Source: Cornus controversa (Eukaryota; Streptophyta; Magnoliopsida; Cornales; Cornaceae). Taken from it: a stretch of 64,000 nucleotides of DNA. Location: NCBI GenBank assembly GCA_026545225.1, contig CM048853.1, positions 54,393,755 through 54,457,754 of the forward strand, in the 5' to 3' direction. Both the position numbers and the translations under genes were made by a program. Positions 48,882 to 60,400 of this stretch are shown here, piece after piece; within the stretch, counting starts at the first letter, position 1, and each line of letters opens with the position of its first letter. The notes under the pieces were generated by a model. The model worked only from the letters and a program-made list of their open reading frames with translations, ran no database searches and was not told the origin of the DNA.

Positions 48882-51800
48882 ATGGCATACACACAACAAG
48901 TGTCCAAAGAGCTTCCAAAGGTGTTAGTTCTTGACCCACCAAATGTTTTCGATGTCTATGGAAAACAACTATCGGAAAAGTTTCAATTGTTGAAGGCATG
49001 GGAATCTCCGATGCCCACTCACCAATTCCTCGCAACCCATGCCACTTCACTGCAAGCAATGCTGTGCTCCGGCCACACTCCAGTCCCCGCCAACGTCCTT
49101 AGCCGCCTCCCGTCTCTCAGAGTCATCGTCACCAGCAGCGCCGGTCTCAACCACATCGACTTGCCGGAATGCCGCCGTCGGGAAATCTCCGTCGCCAACT
49201 CCGGAAACGTCTGCTCGGCCGATGCGGCCGACACCGCGGTCGGACTATTGATTGATGTTCTGAGAAAAATCACTGCCGGTGATCGGTATGTTCGTGGTGG
49301 GCTTTGGCGGATCCAAGGAGACTACCCTCTTGGTTCCAAGGTCCTCTCTCTCTCTCTCTCTCTCTCCAAGTACGTTACATGTATGTGTGTAATTAGGACT
49401 GCAGGGTATTGTTTAGCTTCATTAAAATTGTGTGGATTGAGCTCTAGTATCTTGATTTAGCTTTTTTTGTGTTCGAAATTAGTTCTAGTGTCGCATTGCT
49501 GTATACTTCCTCCATTCCAATTCCAAAATGGTTGCCCCTCTAATTTCAACTTCTTTTTAAGTTGTATTCGGTTCTGTTTGATCAAACTGAAAATTAATTA
49601 AGTACTGGAATTTTTAAGACTGAATTTTAATTATGGAAGTTTTTAAGTGGTAATTAAAATATAAATATATATTTTTTAATTTTTAGCATTCAGTGATAAG
49701 TGATTCCTTGTCACTTAAAAATTTATCTTATTTTAAATAGTGTTGAATTAAGTGTTGAATTGAGTTATCAAACAACACATTTCTTTTAAAATTTTAAACG
49801 TTTGAATAACTATTTTTAGTTTGAATTTTTTTTGTAAAGTATATAATAGTTTCACATTAACTTTGAGACAAGAATTTTGAAACAACAAAAATGGAAAAAA
49901 AAAACTTAAAATGGCCAAATAATTACCAAATATGTTTCAAGACGTTCTTTTATGCTTTAGAATATAACCTAGAATGGCAAAAAACAAAAACAAAACAGAT
50001 AATTTAGAAAAATATAAAAATTAAAAAGTGAAGGGAAGAATGTGGTAAGTTAAAAGAAATTGCACTAATAGTGCGTTTGAAAAATTGGGTACAAAGGAAG
50101 GTGAAAAAGATATTTATAAATTAGCAAAAAATAGAGATAAGTTGACTAGGGATATGGATCAAATTTGATGCTTTGAGGATATAGATCAAAAGATTTTAAT
50201 TAAAGACACTGGACATAAAATAGATGGAAATAATATTTTCAATAACTTTTGAACGAGAACATTCTAGAGAAGAAAGTGCATTCGATGAACATAATATGAA
50301 AATGATAAATAGGGTCAATAAGAGAGAAATAGAGGATGTGCTTAAAAAGATGGGTAATTCCGATAGAAGTTTAGAGAACTTTAGGAAATGTGGGAATAGA
50401 TTGGCTAACAAATTTATTCAATAAAATATTAAATGAAAGAACAATACCCACTGAATGGAGAAAAAATACATTTGTCCCTATATACAAAATTAAAGGTGAT
50501 ATACAAAACTGTAATAATTATCAGGGAATAAAATTAATGAATCATACAATGAAATTGTGGAAAAGGGTTATAGAACAAAGAGTAAGAAATGAAACTATAG
50601 TGATCGAAAATCAATTTGAATTTATGTTAGAGAGATCTACTATTGAGGCCATTTACTTACTTAGACAATTGATAAAAGAATGTAGAAGTAAGCAAACACA
50701 CCTACACATGATTTTTATAGACTTAGAGAAGACATATAATAGATTGCCAAGGGATATAATCTTGATGGGCCTTACATAGAAAATGATAGAGTCCCAAGGG
50801 ATATAATTTTGGTGGGCCTTACATAGAAAATGATGTCTTTTTTTTTTTTTAAGAGAGAGGAAACATATGTATAACAATGGGTGTTCAGGCTTGTGTTTGG
50901 TTTCTCTTTGAGTGGATTCCTTTGTCAAAAGATTTTGGTCTTTTTTTTTTCTTTTTCCCTTTTGTACAGTGTCTAGTCTCTTCAAGCACTCAATAATCTA
51001 TAACCAGATACATGAAGTCGCACGTTCAGATGCACTAGGTAAGGCGGGAAATTCCTAAGAATGGCCCCAAGAAGATTCAAACTCACAACTTTCAACATGT
51101 GAGATGAATGCCTTGCCATTAAGTTATACCTCTTTAGATTCAAAAGAATTTATCAAAAATTTGTATATATTTACTAATTTGACTTCTGTAGGGGTTCTTT
51201 TATTGATAACAGTAAGAATATATATAATAAATGGGTAGTCAACACAACTATGAAGGAGCCAGAGAGTATCCAGACCAGAGGGGAAACAATTAGAGCTAGT
51301 TAATGGGGAAGATAGTGAGGGTAGGTCCTTGCCTTGCCATTGTCACAGAGTTCTCTATTTATAGAAAGTCGTTGATCTCGGGTTACCCTAGGCGGGTCGA
51401 GAGTGTTTAGGTCATGAGTACCCTAAACACCTAACGTGTCACCTCCTTTCTTTTGCATTAAATGCCTTCAGACATCCTTTAGCGGCGGTAGTTGGCTACA
51501 TTAATTACTCTTCGTCAGAGCATTAATGGTGATGGTAAGAGTCTCTGTTATGGCAAAGCATCGCTCACTGTTCCACTAACTAGTCCCCCTTGATTTGGTT
51601 GGGCTTCCTCTATCGTTCATCCTCCAATCCAAAACCCTTCTGGTATCCCGTTTGGACCCTATTACATGGTTGCAAGGGCGGGACCTACCGATCCCTAACC
51701 TTGTCGAGCTGTAGGGTTCGTTCGTTCGTTCGTATGCGAGAATGTTCTCGTATATTTAATGTTTGTGTGCGATGCCTGAGAGATAGGCCCCAAGGCTTTG

Positions 51801-53493
51801 GTGACTGTGCTCGAGGGATGGACCTCAAGACTTTATTGACAGTGCTCGAGGTACATTCCCCAGGGCTTTCTTGTCAGTGCTCGAGGTATGGTCCTCGAGG
51901 CCCTACTGATAGTCCTCAAGGTGTGGTCCCCGAGGCTTTGTTGATAGTGCTCGAGGTGTGGTCTCGAGGCTTCATGGATAGTGCTCGAGGTGTAGCCCTC
52001 GAGGCTTTGTTGACGGTGCTCGAGATATAGATCTCGAGGCTTTATTGACAGTGCTCGAGGTACATTCCCCAGGGTTTTCTTGTCAGTGCTCGAGGTATGG
52101 TCCTCGAGGCCCTACTGATAGTGCCCGAGGTGTGGTCCCCGAGGCTTTGTTGATAGTGCTCGAGGTGTGGTCTCGAGGCTTTATGGATAGTGCTCGAGGT
52201 GTAGCCCTCGAGGCTTTGTTGACGGTGCTCGAGATATAGATCTCGAGGCTTTATTGATAGTGCTCGAGGTGTAGCCCTCGAGGCTTTGTTGACGGTGCTC
52301 GAGGTGTGGTCTCGAGGTCTTTATTGATAGTGCTCGATGTGTAGCCCTCGAGGCTTTGTTGACGGTGCTCGAGATATAGATCTCGAGGCTTTATTGACAG
52401 TGCTCGAGGTGTAGCCCTCGAGGCTTTGTTGACAGTGCTCGAGATATAGGTCTCGAGGCTTTATTGATGGTGCTCGGGGTGTAGCCCTCGAGGCTTTGTT
52501 GACAGTGCTCGAGGGATAGCCCTCGAGGTTTTGTTGGCAGTGCTCGAGATATAGCCCTCGAGGCTTTATTAACAGCGCTCGAAGTGTAGTCCTCGATGAC
52601 CTGAACTGTAGCATTAGGGCGGTGCAGTTTCGAAGGCTTTAGATGATGATTTTTTATCAATGGGCTTGGGCCATTACGTCTGAAGGGTGGGCCTAAGAGC
52701 TCAATCCGTGGTGCTCGAGGCCTTAGGATATAGGCCTTTTTTTACTCGTGACGTGGTTGCCAAGTTGGCATAGGTTGACTTGTCAAACTTCCTTTCAAGT
52801 TCTGTATTGACACCCACAACTTCTAATTACCACTCTATATAACTTTTTTGGCAGTATTATTATTAGATAATTGTTACCAAGGTGACTATAGTGGGTTAAT
52901 TAATGAGGAGCTGCTATTATTTTGCTAATTTAATTTGAGTGATGATGATTCATGCATGATTTCAGTTGGGAGGCAAGCGAGTTGGGATTGTTGGACTAGG
53001 AAACATTGGCTTAGAAGTTGCAAAGAGGCTTGAGGCCTTTGGCTGCACAATCTCATACAATTCAAGGAAGAAGAAACCATCTGTCTCTTTCCCTTTTTAT
53101 GCTAATGTCTGTGAACTCGCAGCTAATTGTGATATCCTTGTCATTTGTTGTGGATTAACTGACCAAACACATCACATGATTAACAAACAAGTGTTATTGG
53201 CATTGGGAGAGGAGGGAGTCATTGTTAACGTCGGACGTGGGGCTACTATTGATGAGAGAGAACTCGTTCGGTGTTTGGTGCAAGGAAAGATTGCTGGTGT
53301 TGGGTTGGATGTGTTTGAGAATGAGCCTCAGGTTCCTAAACAGCTCTTTGCATTGGATAATGTTGTCTTATCGCCCCATCGAGCTGTGTATACGGAGAAT
53401 TCTTTTCCGGATTTATATGAACTTATCTCGGCGAATTTGGAAGTTTTCTTCTCTGATAAACCTTTACTTTCTCCTATTGTTGTGGATCAGTGA
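48882..53493 (+). CDS. Glyoxylate/hydroxypyruvate reductase, HPR3-like, copy F
   Basis: Two exons, 48882-49340 and 52966-53493, phase 0, 328 aa. The N-terminus MAYTQQVSKELPK is four residues shorter than in D and E. The nucleotide motif GLGNIG is present and the triad Arg244 (NVGRG), Glu273 (DVFENEP) and His291 (SPHRA) is intact. It carries several changes at positions constant in the other copies: CRRREIS for CRRRGIx, SADAADTAV for xxDVADxAV, and GLWRIQGDY for GLWPxxxxY. The reading frame is open, so it may still work, but constraint may be relaxed. The intron is the longest (3.6 kb) and holds an RTE-like LINE fragment, a SINE relic and a probable solo LTR. The C-terminus reads SPIVVDQ. Confidence 0.88.
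49566..49788. mobile_element. Small inverted-repeat element (MITE-like), second copy
   Basis: The left end CTGTTTGATCAAACTGAAAA and the reverse complement of the right end GTTGTTTGATAACTCAATTC are related to the element at 42294-42512. In intron F. Confidence 0.5.
50020..50800 (+). mobile_element. RTE-like LINE fragment (reverse transcriptase remnant)
   Basis: Translated pieces match the pattern of plant RTE-type LINE reverse transcriptases: EWRKNTFVPIYKIKGDIQNC, NNYQGIKLMNHTMKLW, ENQFEFMLERSTIEAIYLLR and MIFIDLEKTYNRLPRDII. The upstream part (REIEDVLKKMGN) is in another frame, so there is a frameshift near 50390. Several family-typical residues are changed and no endonuclease domain is present: a dead 5'-truncated copy. 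About 45 bp at its 3' end is duplicated (about 50746-50835). Confidence 0.8.
50969..51133 (-). mobile_element. tRNA-derived SINE relic in intron F
   Basis: The least disturbed of the four related relics. On the minus strand it starts GTATAACTTAATGGCAAGGC (A-box-like), has GTGAGTTTGAATCTTC (B-box-like), then GGGGCCATTC and CTAGTGCATCTGAACG. A- and B-box spacing fits a tRNA-derived head. Confidence 0.6.
51187..52818. mobile_element. Probable solo LTR (1.6 kb) in intron F
   Basis: It begins TGTAGGGGTT and ends GACACCCACA, giving TG...CA ends and a short TGTRGG inverted repeat. It is flanked by the perfect 5-bp duplication ACTTC (51182-51186 and 52819-52823). Intron G has the uninterrupted site (GGACTTCTAATTACC). 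A TATA-like CTATTTATAG lies near 51354. There is no internal gag-pol sequence, so it is a solo LTR or a similarly reduced element. It carries a long minisatellite. Confidence 0.8.
51785..52600. repeat. 35-bp minisatellite with a 209-bp higher-order period inside the solo LTR
   Basis: About 23 units of the type TGCTCGAGGTGTAGCCCTCG plus AGGCTTTGTTGACGG. Each unit contains paired CTCGAG motifs able to form a hairpin. The segment starting at about 51833 recurs at about 52042, a higher-order period of 209 bp (six units). Open frames across it are repetitive and not considered genes. Confidence 0.9.
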
Positions 53494-55613
53494 ATCGATT
53501 GATTCTTCTATTTGAACGTTTGTTTCTCACATGATACTTCTTTGGTTGTTATGTTGATCACATCACAATGATGTTATCCTCTACTCACAAAAATTCATTA
53601 TTAAATTTGGTATTTATATCATTAGTGTTCTTAAAATTAGACATTTCAACTTTAACTCCTCTCTTTATGTCAGTTTTGATGTTTTATAGTTTAGTATCAT
53701 CATGAGTGGATATATGGGGTTACTACTTAAAATTGTGTGTTTTTTTTTTCAAATTTTTTCACAATTATCTTTGAGATACTTGATAGGGTTCTAGACTTCT
53801 AGTAGTATCCCTAAAAGCATTTTTATTTTTATTTTTATTTTTTTGGGCAAATAACTATCTCACTTCTTTTTTAAGAGACTTGAGAGGATTTTAATCGATT
53901 CAAGAATGTTTTGGGAGTTATTTTTCAAAAAGATAATTGAGTTTGGATTACCGTTTCCCCAAAAATTTAGAATTATTTTAGTACTATATATGCTTTTCAA
54001 AAATAATATATATATATGCACTACTAGGCCACCCCAAACGCAATTCTTCATTGACCATTGGACCTTTAGAAAATACTAATAGACCTAATTTTTCATTAGC
54101 CATTGGGCCTTCAACCCCACCCCCCGCCCACTCAATGCTCATAACACCCCCCCCCCCCCCAAAAAAAAAAAAAAACCAATTATTTATAAACTCAATGCTA
54201 ATAAACCCCAAAAACCCAATTTTCATTGGTCATTGGGCCTTTAGAAACTCAATGCTAATATAATAGTATATTATGTCAATTTTGTACCTCAAATCTCAAT
54301 AGCACATGCACATCATAAATATAAACACACCCACACACTAATCCGTTTTATATCAATTCAGTTCCCACGCATCAATTTGGTTCCTAATGTAGTCTTCCAC
54401 TAAGTTTGCTTAGACTACTTTACTTTTATATCAATTCTCTCTCTCTTTCTTAATTAAAAAGTTCTAAATTTTATTGTCATTCTTCAAAATCCTATTTTTT
54501 TTATTTTTTTATTCTTTTCTAAATAGGTGTTGTTTCATTGCATAAGAAAATGTAGTACATAGTGAAAACATGTATTCCTATGAATACAATCAAAGATTAA
54601 TAGAATAGGCCCACTTCCAATACTCTTATATGCTGATATACATACATTATAAGATCAGAAGTTTTTGTTTCAAGAATTTGGTGAGAGAAGAGAAGGGTGT
54701 TAATTTCAAATGTTTGGTTGTATTGGACCCATTAATTGATCTATTAGCAGTCTAAACTGGAACGGATTAATGATTCCAACATTTAATTTCAATCTTGTTT
54801 CTAGAACTGGGAAAGAATTTTTTATATGGGTTTCGAAAAAAAGAAAAAGAAGCAGTTGTATTTTATTTGATAGATAAATAATTATCAAACTAAGCTTATT
54901 TTTTTAGGGTAGTTGGAAGTCTAGTATGAGTTCAATCTGAATCAGTGATAAAAAATATACTCATATATTAGTGAAAATTGGTATAAATGACTACTGAATT
55001 AAAAGTATTATTTTTGAATTATTCTATTCACACGATTATACTATTAATTGATAATTGAAAATAATGATAGATTGATAGTTGATATGTTAATATGAATGGC
55101 ATGTTTCTGAGTTTGCTTAATTATTAATTTGTGATATTACTACATGAATTTTGTTTTTGTTTATAAATTAAAATTCTAATTGTTTAATTGAAAACTTTTT
55201 CAATTTTAGCTTAATCTTTTTCTGTCCTTGTTAGGAAAGTTCGATTAGAAAATTTATTTAAATAATTAATTGATAAATTTTCAGGTTAATTGATTACTTT
55301 GGAATCATAGGCCTAAGTCTAGTCTATTGACGCTTTATATATTGTATATATGCATTTACTCGTATACATTTATACAATACATATATTATATATACTTTTG
55401 TACATATAAATAAAACTAATAATAAACTGATGTTAAAAAAAAAAATTGCACCCTCCCCCACCCCCCCAATCACCAGAATCCTGGCTCTGCCCCTAATTGG
55501 AGGAATCTTAGGTTGTGTTTGGTATCATCAAAGTAAAAGAAAGAATAAAAAAAATTAGTTACAAGAGAAAAGAAATGAAAGAATAATGTTAACCTATTAG
55601 CTTTAATAAAAAA
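53494..55613. other. Spacer downstream of copy F
   Basis: The first about 400 bp resembles the flank downstream of copy E. At 54040-54260 a CATTGGGCCTTTA / AACTCAATGCTAAT phrase recurs several times, with a C-run followed by an A-run at about 54147-54173. The rest is AT-rich. No gene is recognised. Confidence 0.55.
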
Positions 55614-56243
55614 GAGTAAAGTACAAAAAACACCCATACTATATACCAAATATGCAAAAAACTCTTGTAGTACAAAAAAAACCCTCACTGTTTACAAAAT
55701 GTGCAAATAAGGACATTTTGTCAATTTAACAACTAAAATGTCTAAAACACCCTTACACTCTAATGTCATATTTGAATGTCCAAAAAAGGCTCATCCGAAT
55801 ATTAATTTCTTATTTATTTAAAAAAAATGTGTGAATACTAAATTATTTTTACTCATTGAGCCTAGCTGAAATAATAAAATAATTAAAATACAGTATATTT
55901 TTAGTTAATATAAAAATAAAAAATAAATTTTTTTTTTTGGAAGTTAAAGCAATACTCACACACACTGCCTCCACCGAGGCTTGAACCCTGGACCTCCTAT
56001 TTGAAAAATCAGAGTTTATACCGTTAGACCAATTGGTCTTTGATAAAAGTAGGAAATATTGCATCCAAACATGGCATGAGAGTTTTAAAGGTTGTGAGGG
56101 CTTTTGGTCATTTAAAAGGAAAATTTTGACAAAGAGGGTGTTTGCACAGATTATAAAAGTGCAGAGGGTTATATGCACATAATAAATTGCGGATTTTTTT
56201 TTTCATATTTTGTATATAACGGGGTGTTTTTTGCACTTTAGCC
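55614..56243. mobile_element. Mutator-type element, 630 bp, perfect 9-bp target duplication
   Basis: The left end GAGTAAAGTACAAAAAACAC and the reverse complement of the right end GGCTAAAGTGCAAAAAACAC form the inverted repeat. The flanking AATAAAAAA is repeated exactly (55605-55613 and 56244-56252). There is no transposase. It contains a tRNA-like SINE head. Confidence 0.8.
55936..56046 (-). mobile_element. tRNA-like SINE head nested in the Mutator-type element
   Basis: The minus strand reads GACCAATTGGTCTAACGG (A-box-like TGGTCTAACGG), then GGTCCAGGGTTCAAGCC (B box GGTTCAAGCC) at tRNA-like spacing. The arms do not form a full cloverleaf by eye, so I call it a tRNA-derived SINE piece, not a tRNA gene. 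Confidence 0.55.
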
Positions 56244-56539
56244 AATAAAAAAAAGAAAAGAAAAAAAAAGGGATAAGGACAAAATTAAAATTCACTTGTT
56301 TGGTTGGTTGAGGGTCTAAAAACTATTTTTTTAAAAATCAATGAGAAAAATATTATTTTTCAGTTTTTTTGGCAAAAAGATCCAAAACTCCCTTATAGTT
56401 TTAAAAAGGTACAATAAACTCTCATATGCTATATTTGGGACAATACCACACCCTCTCACTTATAAAATTGAGCAAAGTATTCCCTTTTACACATATTGTC
56501 CTTGTCTATGATTATTTTATCCTTTTCATTATTAAAAAA

Positions 56540-57090
56540 AATAAAAAAAGGGTTTTTTTTATATTAAGTTTTTTTTTACCTTAATAAAAAAAATGAGTTT
56601 TTTCTGGAAAAACTTTTTTCGAGAAAAAAAACTAAAAATGCACAATTACATAATAAAAATTTTTGATTTTTTTTTTGATTTTTTGAAAAAAATTTCATTA
56701 GAAAGAGAGGAGTTTTTTTTATATTAAGTTTTTCTTTATCTTAATAGTAAAAAATATATATATATATTTTCAAAAATTATTTCCGAAGAATTCTCTCTTT
56801 TTCTAATGAAAAAAGTTCCGGAAACAATTTTTCAAAAACAAAAAAAAAAAAGAAAATTTTTATTAAGTAAGTTTGCATATTCAGTTTTTTTCTTTGAAAA
56901 TTATTTTTTCCAAAAAAAATTCTTTTTTTTATTAAGGAAAAAAAATTTAATATAAAAAAACTCCTCTCTTTCTAATAAAAAAATTTCTGAAAAACAAAAA
57001 GGTTGTAAAAAATTTTATTATGTAATTGTTCAGTTTTAGTTTTTTTTTTTATTAAAGTAAAAAAAAATAATATAAAAAATCTCTCTTCTA
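56540..57090. repeat. Foldback-like imperfect palindrome, A/T-rich
   Basis: The segment 56698-56745 (ATTAGAAAGAGAGGAGTTTT...) is the reverse complement of 56932-56976 with few differences. The outer pieces ACAATTACATAATAAAA (56641-56657) and its complement near 57008-57030 are arranged symmetrically. The whole would fold into a long hairpin centred near 56835. The ends are not defined. Confidence 0.7.
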
Positions 57091-57329
57091 TTCATTATTT
57101 TTTATTTATTATATTAATAAAAGGTTAAAATCGTCGTTGAAAAGGAAAATGTCAAGAAAATTACCTTTTCATATCTCTTTGTTGGTCCAGACAAGAAAAT
57201 CAGGTTGGTGACCGCTTTATGTCCCCTCAAAACCAATCCAATATTTTTCTCTCTCTCTCAAATGAAGTTATGATTTGATTTTCCTATTTTTTTGGTATGA
57301 GAAAGATATATATATATATTTTCTCTTGT

Positions 57330-57459
57330 ACGACCCTACTTTTGGGTAATAAAATAGTGTAGAAATCTGAAACCCTCTCTATAAGTCAAATTGATGCTTT
57401 CAATTCCAACAATTGAGCTACTCCTTACTAATTCTCAGTTCTCAGCAACCAAATCGACC
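57330..57459 (+). promoter_or_regulatory. Shortened proximal promoter/5' leader of reductase G
   Basis: It keeps the CGACCCTACTTTTGGG and GTGTAGAAATCTGA pieces and the leader ending AAATCGACCATGG. The middle part present in D, E and F (CAGAGAAAATATA to TCCATTCAA, about 65 bp) is missing. CTCTATAAG at 57377-57385 could serve as a TATA element. Confidence 0.5.
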
Positions 57460-60400
57460 ATGGCGTACACAGACCAATCACAACAAGAAGTTGCCAATGA
57501 GCTTCCAAAGGTGTTGGTTCTTGGCCCACCAAGTGTTTTCAAAGTCTATGGAAAACAATTATCAGAAAAGTTCCAATTGTTGAAAGCATGGGAATCTCCG
57601 ATGCCCACTCACCAATTCCTCGCAACCCATGCCACTTCAGTGCAAGCCATGCTGTGCTCCGGCGACGCTTCGGTCCCCAATGACGTCCTCAGCCACCTCC
57701 CTTCTCTCAGGTTCATCGTCACCACCAGCGCCGGCCTTAACCACATCGACTTGCCGGAGTGCCGCCGCCGGGGAATCTCTGTCGCCAACGCCGGAACCAT
57801 TTTCTCGGCCGATGTGGCTGACACCGCGGTCGGACTGTTGATTGATGTTCTGAGAAAAATCACGGCCGGTGATCGGTATGTTCGTGCTGGGCTTTGGCCG
57901 ATCCAAGGAGAATACCTTCTTGGTTCCAAGGTTCCCTCTCTCTCTAACTCCATACATATATAAATGTGTGTGTATAGTGTACACACACAGTCACACATAT
58001 ATATTGAATGATGATTCTTGAAAGAAGTTTTTGATTTCTAATTAGGACTGCAGGGTATTGTTTAGCTTCTTTAAAATTGTGGAGATTGTGCTCTAGTCTC
58101 CAGATTTAGCAGAGCTTACCTAGTGTTTGAAATTAGTTCCAGTAAAGACACATATTCATGCTAACCAAATGCATGCTAGAATTTTGATTTTCATTTCCTT
58201 CACTTTACTTTTTCTTTCGATGGTCGTGTTCAATCTCTTAGAGCACCCAATAAACCACCACCGAGTCCATCCAGTCCCCCCATTCCAATGCACCATGCAA
58301 GGCGAAATATTCCCTGAGGGTGGCTCCAAGAGGATTCGAACTCCCTGAGAGTTGTGCAGTGTGGAAGTGGTGTGAAATGTTTGATTTTAGAAGGAAGATC
58401 CAGAGGAGTGAATAGGTCTAGCTTGTTCTTTTGATTGATTTTCATATTATTTTAATTTTTATCAAATTAAAACTAAATCAACCACAAAAAAGAATAAATA
58501 ATGTGCAGTAAAGTAAGTGATGACACTAGGCTTTTATTTTAATTTTTATCAAATTAAAACTAAATCAACCACAAAAAAGAATAAATAATGTGCAGTAAAG
58601 TAAGCGATGACACTAGGCTTTTTTAACGTGAAAATCTAGGAAGGTAAAACCACAAAGACTAGTCGTCTTGGGTGAAACAATCCATAATGATGAGAAAGAG
58701 TACAACAAGTTCTAGTGCATTTGGAACTGCTCCCCACATGAGTCTATGATCCAGTGCCTTCGTAGTCACCTGTCGTTGATTTACCTCCGGCGCTTAGTGT
58801 CCTTCAATCCCAGTGCCTCTAGAACCACCAACAATGCTGATCCATGCCAATGCAACCACCTCACGATGATCTGCTTCTCCAAGTGATTAAACTCGCCTTC
58901 CTATCACTCACAGAACATGAAGATGAAGGAATAAAAATCTTGTTGTCCTGATCAACCAAGATGAATTGTAGAAAGTTTCAGATGTCGTTGATCAGATAGA
59001 GCACATAACCCTAATATCACGCACGTGAAATAGTGTCTGCTCTCAAAGAAATAAAAACACTCAAAAATATCAAAGACGGTTTTTCTCTCAAAAGTTCTGA
59101 TTGTGAAAAATAATCCGTGTCTCTGTGTTTTGTAAAGAGATGGAGAAAAGAGGAGTTTTTATGGACAAGAGAGTCCAAATAAAAGTGGTAAAAAATGTTT
59201 TTAAATCTCATTGGATGTCCCTAGAAGCTTAATTGAAAAAGGAGTTCAAATCTTATAAAAAAAGGGACAACTTAGGAGTAACCATGACAAGTCCTACCTA
59301 TTGGAATTTTTCCAACCGGTTGGATTCTGCAGAGTTGAGAAACCAAGACCTATTGGACCGTTTGAACTTTTTCCAACTGCTTGGACGCACTGGGAACCTT
59401 TTTCCCCAAGTCTATGTAGATGGTCTGACTTTCTGGACTTTGTTGACGGATTAGACAAACTCAAAATTAAGCAAATAATATATCGTTGGAAAACTTATCG
59501 AGTCTAGTTTCCGAACATATAAAAGATCATCTCAAAAGTCTAAGTGTGGAGTGAGATATTTCAGAAATAAAACAGGTAAGTCAGAATCGGACTGAATACA
59601 ACACCCTATGCTGGTATTGATTCAAATCCCATTCACCTTATGTTTCAGGGTTATGAAAAACATATTTTGACTCTAAAATTTTTTTTCAAAACAAGTGTAT
59701 TCACACTCACTTACCTTCACTAAGTGATGTTCAAATCTGATCAACGGTGTTGAGGCACTTGTTGTTCAGCTCCAATGATCACGACTCATAGTAAACATAA
59801 AATTTCAACCCGATTAACACGTTTTGATACCGAAATTTGCCAACACAAAATAAAGTTTCTCTCATTCCCAACTTGCAAGATGTAAAGTGTAAGCCTTGCC
59901 ATTAAGTTATACCTTTTGCGATTCAAAAGAATTTATCACAAATTCTGATATTGTGTATATGTGCATATATTAATATTATTTGGACTTCTAATTACCACTC
60001 TATTTAACTTTTTGGCAGTAAATCAAGTATTATTCATAGATAATTGTTATCAAGTGACTATAGTGGTTAATGAGGAGCTACTATTCTTTTCCAATTTTAA
60101 TTTGAGTGATGGTGATTAATGATTTCAGTTGGGAGGCAAGCAAGTTGGGATTGTTGGACTAGGAAGCATTGGCTTAGAAGTTGCAAAGAGGCTTGAAGCC
60201 TTTGGCTGCACAATCTTATACAATTCAAGGAAGAAGAAACCATCTGTTTCCTTCCCTTTTTATTCTGATGTATGTGAACTCGCAGCTAATTGCGATATCC
60301 TTGTCATTTGTTGTGCATTAACTGACCAAACACATCACATGATTAACAAGGAAGTGTTATTGGCATTGGGAGAGGAGGGAGTCATTGTTAACATCGGACG

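Noticed and set aside
51590-52239. Open frames of 146 and 64 codons with repeated peptide units
   Set aside because: They are produced by the 35-bp minisatellite in the solo LTR, where units of 35 bp cycle through frames; no known domain.
55936-56046. Possible tRNA gene (minus strand)
   Set aside because: A- and B-box-like motifs are present, but I cannot form a proper acceptor stem and anticodon arm; nested in a transposon, so called a SINE piece.
57394-57459. 22-residue N-terminal extension of reductase G
   Set aside because: The sister genes start at the MAYT codon with the same context; their upstream sequence is not open in frame.
57609-57998. Antisense open frame of 129 codons, with similar ones opposite other reductase exon 1 copies
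   Set aside because: Shadow of GC-rich codons in exon 1; appears in every copy because the sense sequence is conserved.
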